Assembly: GCA_004794785.1 (NCBI GenBank)
Contig: SJOL01007403.1
Span: 418,952 to 482,951, forward strand
Direction: 5' to 3'
DNA length: 64,000 nt
Source of the DNA: Opisthorchis felineus
Taxonomy: Eukaryota > Platyhelminthes > Trematoda > Opisthorchiida > Opisthorchiidae
In this document: piece by piece, positions 59,321 through 64,000 of the stretch
How positions within the stretch are numbered: the stretch's first letter is position 1
How the letters are laid out: every line of letters starts with the position of its first letter
Notes under the pieces: model-generated
Told to the model about the DNA's origin: nothing
Seen by the model: only the letters and a program-made list of their open reading frames with translations
Databases searched by the model: none
Program-made: the position numbers and the translations under genes

Positions 59321-59849
59321 TGCTCACAGCCAGGTGATGCGTATCAAGGCTGTCGCTTTTAGTGCGGAACTGCTGAGTTTTCAATTCTGTCAAATAGAGC
59401 AATGCTACCTCCGTTAGTCGAACGTTGTCGTCTCCAATGTCTGGCTATTCTTTCTCTGTTCTCCCGATTTCCAGTGAAACGCTCATACATAGTCTGTAAC
59501 TGAACTGTATTAAAAGGCTGATATAACAGTTGCAGTCCGATAATGTCATGTTGTGCTGAGTCGTGTATCCCTGAAGCTCTAAACTACCCGAAGAAGTTAT
59601 CTGTGCTGCTTTTTTTGCGGTAGAGCATAGATACCTGATTCGAACCCTTACGTCCGAAATCCGTGTACGTTTGTTTAGCTATCCGTCGATCCGTGGAATT
59701 GACATCGACGGATGACAACACTTCCGTAGATTGTCCTTTTTCTTGCTTACCAGCATCTGCGAGGCCAAGTGAGATAATGATTGTCATGAGTTTCAGCGTG
59801 TGTTACTGTAATGAGATTCAGACACGTTTTTGCCATTCGTTTCTTTCAG
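59321..59849 (+). other. 3' part of intron 3
   Basis: Unassigned intronic sequence ending in the pyrimidine-rich acceptor of exon 4. Confidence 0.5.
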
Positions 59850-60093
59850 TCTTTTCATGGAGGCATCGATGGACAGTACGGTAGAGTATATGCAGTTGAT
59901 CTTTGCCCTCCTTGGTCATCTGAGACCGACACTCACTAAAAATCTCGAAGCAGTTGGCCTCGGACCTCATTTTGCCCTCGCTTGGATCGTAACTTGGTTC
60001 GCTCACGTTCTGCCCGAAATGGATGATGTTCGTCGGCTTTTCGACCTATTCCTTGCTACCGACCCGCTCATGCTGATCTATTTATCAGTTGCC
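59850..60093 (+). CDS. TBC1D20: TBC1D20-like exon 4, C-terminal half of the TBC domain
   Basis: The acceptor TTCGTTTCTTTCAG ends at 59849 and the single base T completes the Gly codon split by exon 3. The exon encodes LFMEASMDSTVEYMQLIFAL, then GPHFALAWIVTWFAHVLPEM, then RRLFDLFLATDPLMLIYLS. This matches the FMDPTMDNT, IFALSWLITWFGHVL and RLYDFFLACHPLMPIYF blocks of animal TBC1D20. The donor is GCC|GTACGT at 60093/60094, phase 0. The remaining C-terminal part, which in animals ends with a membrane anchor, was not recognised before the window end and probably lies downstream. Confidence 0.9.
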
Positions 60094-60654
60094 GTACGTA
60101 TCCACCTTTGCCCCCTTCTTTTCACACCGCCGGTCTTTTTTTGCGGTTCGTTGAGAGCACCTCAGTCTGAGTCGATACCGCACCTACCAATTCAAAATGT
60201 CTGCTTTAACCAGTGCACATCGAGAGTATATGTTCGGAAGATGTGTTGATCTTGACCAGCTAAGCTCGAAGCCTGAGTTCGCTTGTTGAGCCTTGCTAGA
60301 CTTGTGTACTGTTATGGAGGTAGGACATGGCTAGTTGTGAAAAGGGATCTATCACGCATTTCGTTTTGTTTGGGTCTTGTCAAATGAACGCACCAGTTTC
60401 GACCACATGATGCTTTGGCTAACAGTTTTTCGCTGTTGGTCGCAACATCATGTGTGGTGAATGAAAATTTGGGTGATTTATTGGCCCAGTTGCACGAGAA
60501 ATTTGAAGCAACCACGTAGCTATGCTAAACTTTTCGCCCTGCTGGCTGAGGGGCTGGTGAACAAACTATCCGTAGGGCTTAGTTTGGATATTATGTGTAT
60601 AGGCAGTATGTGGTCAGTTCTGAAATGTAGTCCACTACGCTTATTATCAATACC
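60094..60654 (+). other. Start of intron 4, unassigned
   Basis: The frame continues past the donor to 60249, but similarity to the family stops at 60093. No other motif is found. Confidence 0.45.
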
Positions 60655-61263
60655 GTAGGCAGTAACATCAGTGTTAACACTGGCGCACCGTCGTATAACT
60701 AACTTATGTGAAAAAAGTATAAAAAATGAATTGACTGCTCAGGTAATAGGCCTGATGCTAGCTTGTCATATAGATTCTGAGACGCTTATACCTTTAAGCA
60801 TTCATTCAGACAATCCGGACGGAAACTGACAGCACACGTCGCTGACGTCGGTTAACCAACATTTTTCAACGACTCTAGCCAAGCATAGGAAGGCTTATGG
60901 GAACTCAGTCCTCGAAGATGGACCGCACCAGCAACATCCAAACTCTTCTTAACCTCTTCCATACCACTCTCTCAAGTTACCTGTTGTCCGCGCCGCTCCA
61001 TTCTGGTATCGCAGATCCCTTATGGCTCTTGATGGTTCCACTGGTAAGAGCTCTCCTAGGAGTAATCTATGGACGTTCCCAACATGTTTGTTTCCATTTC
61101 TTCGGCTCTACGGACCTACCAGACCTCCCGGCCTGCGCAGCACCCAATTTTTCCTGATTTTCATGATGCGACGAGTTGGATTGTGGTTGCGACCGAAGGA
61201 GATCTGTCACCGGACCTCCAGGAATGTCAGTCTTATGAGAGATCAAATAACGAGTAACAATAA
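60655..61263 (-). mobile_element. RTE-clade LINE relic, linker plus 3' end, minus strand
   Basis: At 60930-61260 the minus strand holds RTE linker remnants (LEVR-QISFGRNHNPTRRIM, GGLVGP, RNGNKHVGNVHRLL) that match 35440-35640 in the plus-strand copy. It then jumps to the 3' region at 60661-60895 (ACATCAGTGTTAACACTGG and ACAATCCGGACGGAAACTGA on the plus strand). The RT core is deleted. A SINE abuts the upstream side. Confidence 0.75.
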
Positions 61264-61449
61264 CAATCATTCAGCCGTAAAACTCTTTCGGTGCACAGCT
61301 GCCATGTCACCCGAAGGAAGCACGAGGGCTGAGATACCGCCAGGTTTCCTAAGCCTAGACATCAGCAATCGAGATGCAGAGATTGGATTCGAACCACAGA
61401 CCTTCCGGTCCGTAAGCTCGTGCTTTAACCATTGAGGTTTCTCGAGCTC
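61264..61449 (-). mobile_element. SINE copy, minus strand, with TTG/TTA tail
   Basis: The minus strand reads CTCGAGAAACCTCAATGGTT, then the B box GGTTCGAATCC, the TAGGCTTAGGAAACCTGGCG body, CTCGTGCTTCCTTC and the end GAGTTTTACGGCTGAATGA with ATTGTT repeats. It lies directly upstream of the RTE linker relic. Confidence 0.85.
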
Positions 61450-64000
61450 TTGGTGTTCAGATGCCTGGAAGAGGCCGGCAAGGTTGTATTTGAGTTTAAA
61501 AAGTTTGCATATTATCGCTTACCCTCCCTGCTTTATATAGCAATTTAGAAGACCCGACCGACTTCACCATCCGATGACCGGTGTAGCATGACAGCATTTT
61601 TAGGTGTAAAATTCATAGTTTTATACGGGCTGAGATGCTGTTGTGGCACCCACATTTTCACTGCTTTCAAATATTTCGAATTTCCTGACTTGTTTGTCGT
61701 ATGGGTTGACTCCATTAGTCACTCCAATAGCATGTCCTTATTTATTTGCTTCAAGCTAGCTAGCGCTGAATAGTGCCTGAAGCGGCCACAAATCTCAATC
61801 AGCCAATGAAATTGGGTACGTATGGGACAGAATGGTTGTCTCCACAAACTGCTTTCATGGTTAACTTGCCACCAGAGCGTGCGTGGAGGACGAAACTATA
61901 CAGGCCATGAGACTTTTAGACTCGTTCATAGACAAGTATTACTTCGGAACAGAAGTTTAGAGGCTGCTGCTCCATTGCCGTGCAACACAGGAGTTTATTT
62001 AAAGATGTACAAGAATGTGATCAGGAGAGGGACTCTGTCCTGATCCACAACAAGTAATATGCTGCTTCTATACCTCCGAAATAGTGTGGATAGAAACTAT
62101 TGCTTTGTCTTGGTTTATTTCCACCATCTGCGATGGTAAGCGCCGGTCGTACGCGGCTTTCTTCCAGAAATGTCAATACCAAAACATTCGGACAAAATGT
62201 CAGTTCAAGTCGAGCTGACAAGCGCTCCGCCAAGACTTACACAACGTCCAACATTTAGGCAGGTTGCACTCGTTAACCATCCTCCCATATTTGGAAGCGT
62301 TTTCATAGCTGACCAACCAAACAGACGCATGATTGAAACCAATATGCCAAGAATGTAAGGTTCGTTATCGGCCGAGGCACTCATCTTCAAGCGATATCCG
62401 AAAATATAAAATTCAACATTCGGGGTTTTTGCACTTTCAGTTTCTGTGTGACTACTCTTATTTCCAGCTTCATACCCGATTAGAGCATCAACCAAGGTCT
62501 GAACGTTTTTGTCAGTTTGAGCAGCTCATATCGATGGGTCGTTAGGTATCAAACCATAGGGAACCAGCATGCTTGACGCCGGTGGAGCTCATATGATAAG
62601 TATCGGTGGAACAGCTTTCCACTTGTGACTAAATGCACTGTGAGTACCAGCTTCTACCCTAGGCATTCAATGTCAGCAGCCTCATTCCGCAACCGTGAAC
62701 AGGTACGCGTTACAAGCACAATTATATGACATAGCTGCGTGTCGGAATGCCCCCACGTCCCTCTTATGAGAGTATTTGGCCCTATAGTAGAGTGTGATTC
62801 ATTTGAATGGTTTTCATGATGCTCTCTCGATTCCTCTGCGTTGAGCCTACTCGGCCGAAAGACATCTTTGACGTGATTCACCATCGACAGGCGGTCTGTC
62901 TCCCTGTCTTGGTGTGAACTCACTACAAACATACAACCCAAATATCGGCCCAAGTTTCTATCTTCTTGCGTCATTAATGACATCGGCCAGTTTGTACCAA
63001 TCAGTCGGTGGAAGCTTAAGCACCTGTGGCGTGCGCTGATGGTTGGGCGGCGAACGCGCCTTCCTGGCATATCGAACTGGAGTTCAATCCTTAGTACAGC
63101 TGAGGCTCTGTGCTATCTCCGAGAATATAGAAACACATTGCGCAGATCATACATTGCTTTGGTGTAATTTGTGTATACACCCTACTTTCCCTAATGTTAG
63201 CAAACAACGGTAGAGTTTTTTTATTTTCCAACAACCTTCAGGTTCTGATGGCCAAACTACTTTTAGTGATCACCACCCTCGCACATTTGAAATGCAGTGC
63301 AGATGCCGCCTTGTCAGTGTATGGCTTCCATCTCCGAAGATCCAAACATATGATTAATGCGAAGAGGTCAGATATATCAGGACATAGCAGAATATTCCAA
63401 AGCATAATTAGCGCAATGGACGCTATTGTGCTACCTGGCCTCCCGTCTTATCGGTGACGCGATTCAGCTCTTGGCTACCGATTAGTCTGGAATATACAGG
63501 TTGATTCGTATCACTTTCTCGCTCTCCTTCCCGGTGAACCCAAGAAACGAGCCCCCGTTTAGCAGTATAAAAGCTCTGTGGGCCACAATTTTCGGTACTG
63601 TACACTGCTTATATAGGCCGCCTCCTCGGGAGACGTTGACCGCAATCTGGGTGAGATAACCACAGCTGCAAGTGATGCCGAAGGTTCCGGATCCAGTGCT
63701 TCCGAGCGCCTGTTCGAAAATCACAGGATCTCGGAACGGTCACTGTCACTGTCACTCCTTGATACGAGGCTGAGGGTATGACTCGGCTAGGCGATCGGGT
63801 GGATTATTAGTCCATGGTGGACAGAGAATGTTCAATAAATGGAAGAAGCTGGTTCACGGAAGCCGTTTAAGCTAATCCTCAAAACATAACCTAAGCGAAA
63901 TTCTGTGGATGAACTGGTTAAAAGTGGTGTTCAAAACAAAAAACAGCGTTCAGTTCGCTAGGCGGAATATTTTCAAGAACAATTTCGTTGACTCTCTGCT
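61450..64000. other. Unassigned DNA to the window end
   Basis: I looked for further TBC1D20 exons (the region after PIYF and the C-terminal membrane anchor) and found none that fits in phase 0 with an acceptor. The minus-strand frames at 62654-63070 and 63482-63724 are fairly long but carry no motif I recognise. A short run of three CACTGT units lies near 63741-63757. Confidence 0.35.

Noticed and set aside
59636..59660. GATTCGAACCC, which resembles a tRNA B box
   Set aside because: The nearest A-box-like sequence is too close and neither a cloverleaf nor the SINE body follows.
62654..63070. A 138-codon open frame on the minus strand
   Set aside because: No recognisable domain, splice site or neighbour; frames of this length are expected by chance in 64 kb.
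63194..63457. Candidate exon 5 of the TBC1D20-like gene (acceptor-like ACCTTCAG at about 63240)
   Set aside because: The phase is possible, but the peptide does not resemble the region following the TBC domain in the family.
1..64000. CRISPR arrays, bacterial operons, rRNA genes, intact tRNA genes
   Set aside because: None found; spliced genes and eukaryotic transposons make prokaryotic features implausible, and all tRNA-like heads belong to SINEs.

Overview
The window is eukaryotic and looks like a flatworm, most likely a trematode of the opisthorchiid liver-fluke type. The reasons are low gene density, spliced genes with very long introns, abundant RTE-clade and CR1-like LINEs, Ty3/gypsy elements of the CsRn1 type, a tRNA-derived SINE, and a Penelope-type hammerhead repeat. 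The species call is inference. There are no prokaryotic operons, no CRISPR array and no rRNA genes.

Two host genes are supported. The firm one is a plus-strand TBC1D20-like Rab GTPase-activating protein. Four coding exons (34009-34192, 52930-53105, 56691-56782, 59850-60093) join in phase with canonical splice sites and give 232 codons; the 3' part lies beyond the window or is not recognised. The second is weaker: a minus-strand gene around 13.05-13.75 kb that encodes a hydrophobic segment and a proline-rich tail with a PPPY motif.

Layout: 1-13 kb is AT-rich unique-looking DNA with one truncated hammerhead-type repeat. 15.4-22 kb is a strongly pyrimidine-rich CR1/L2-like LINE relic zone on the plus strand. 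22.9-23.1 kb holds a lone reverse-transcriptase motif. 24.4-25.85 kb is a minus-strand CsRn1-like gypsy relic. 27.96-28.09 kb is a solo hammerhead mini-element with a perfect 15-bp target-site duplication. 31.2-33.6 kb is a minus-strand CR1-like LINE. From 34 kb on, the TBC1D20-like introns are packed with nested mobile elements. Intron 1 (18.7 kb) holds several RTE copies in both orientations, SINEs, a palindromic hammerhead element and a gypsy element that is itself broken by two RTE insertions. Intron 2 holds a second gypsy lineage on the minus strand. Intron 3 holds a decayed RTE copy with its 5' region.

The elements are related. The SINE and the RTE share a 3' end (TTACAGCTGA plus trinucleotide tail), which suggests that RTE machinery mobilised the SINE. 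The most unusual item is a roughly 100-bp hammerhead-ribozyme-bearing unit. It occurs once as a solo insertion and once as a head-to-head palindrome inserted inside an RTE, each flanked by target-site duplications.
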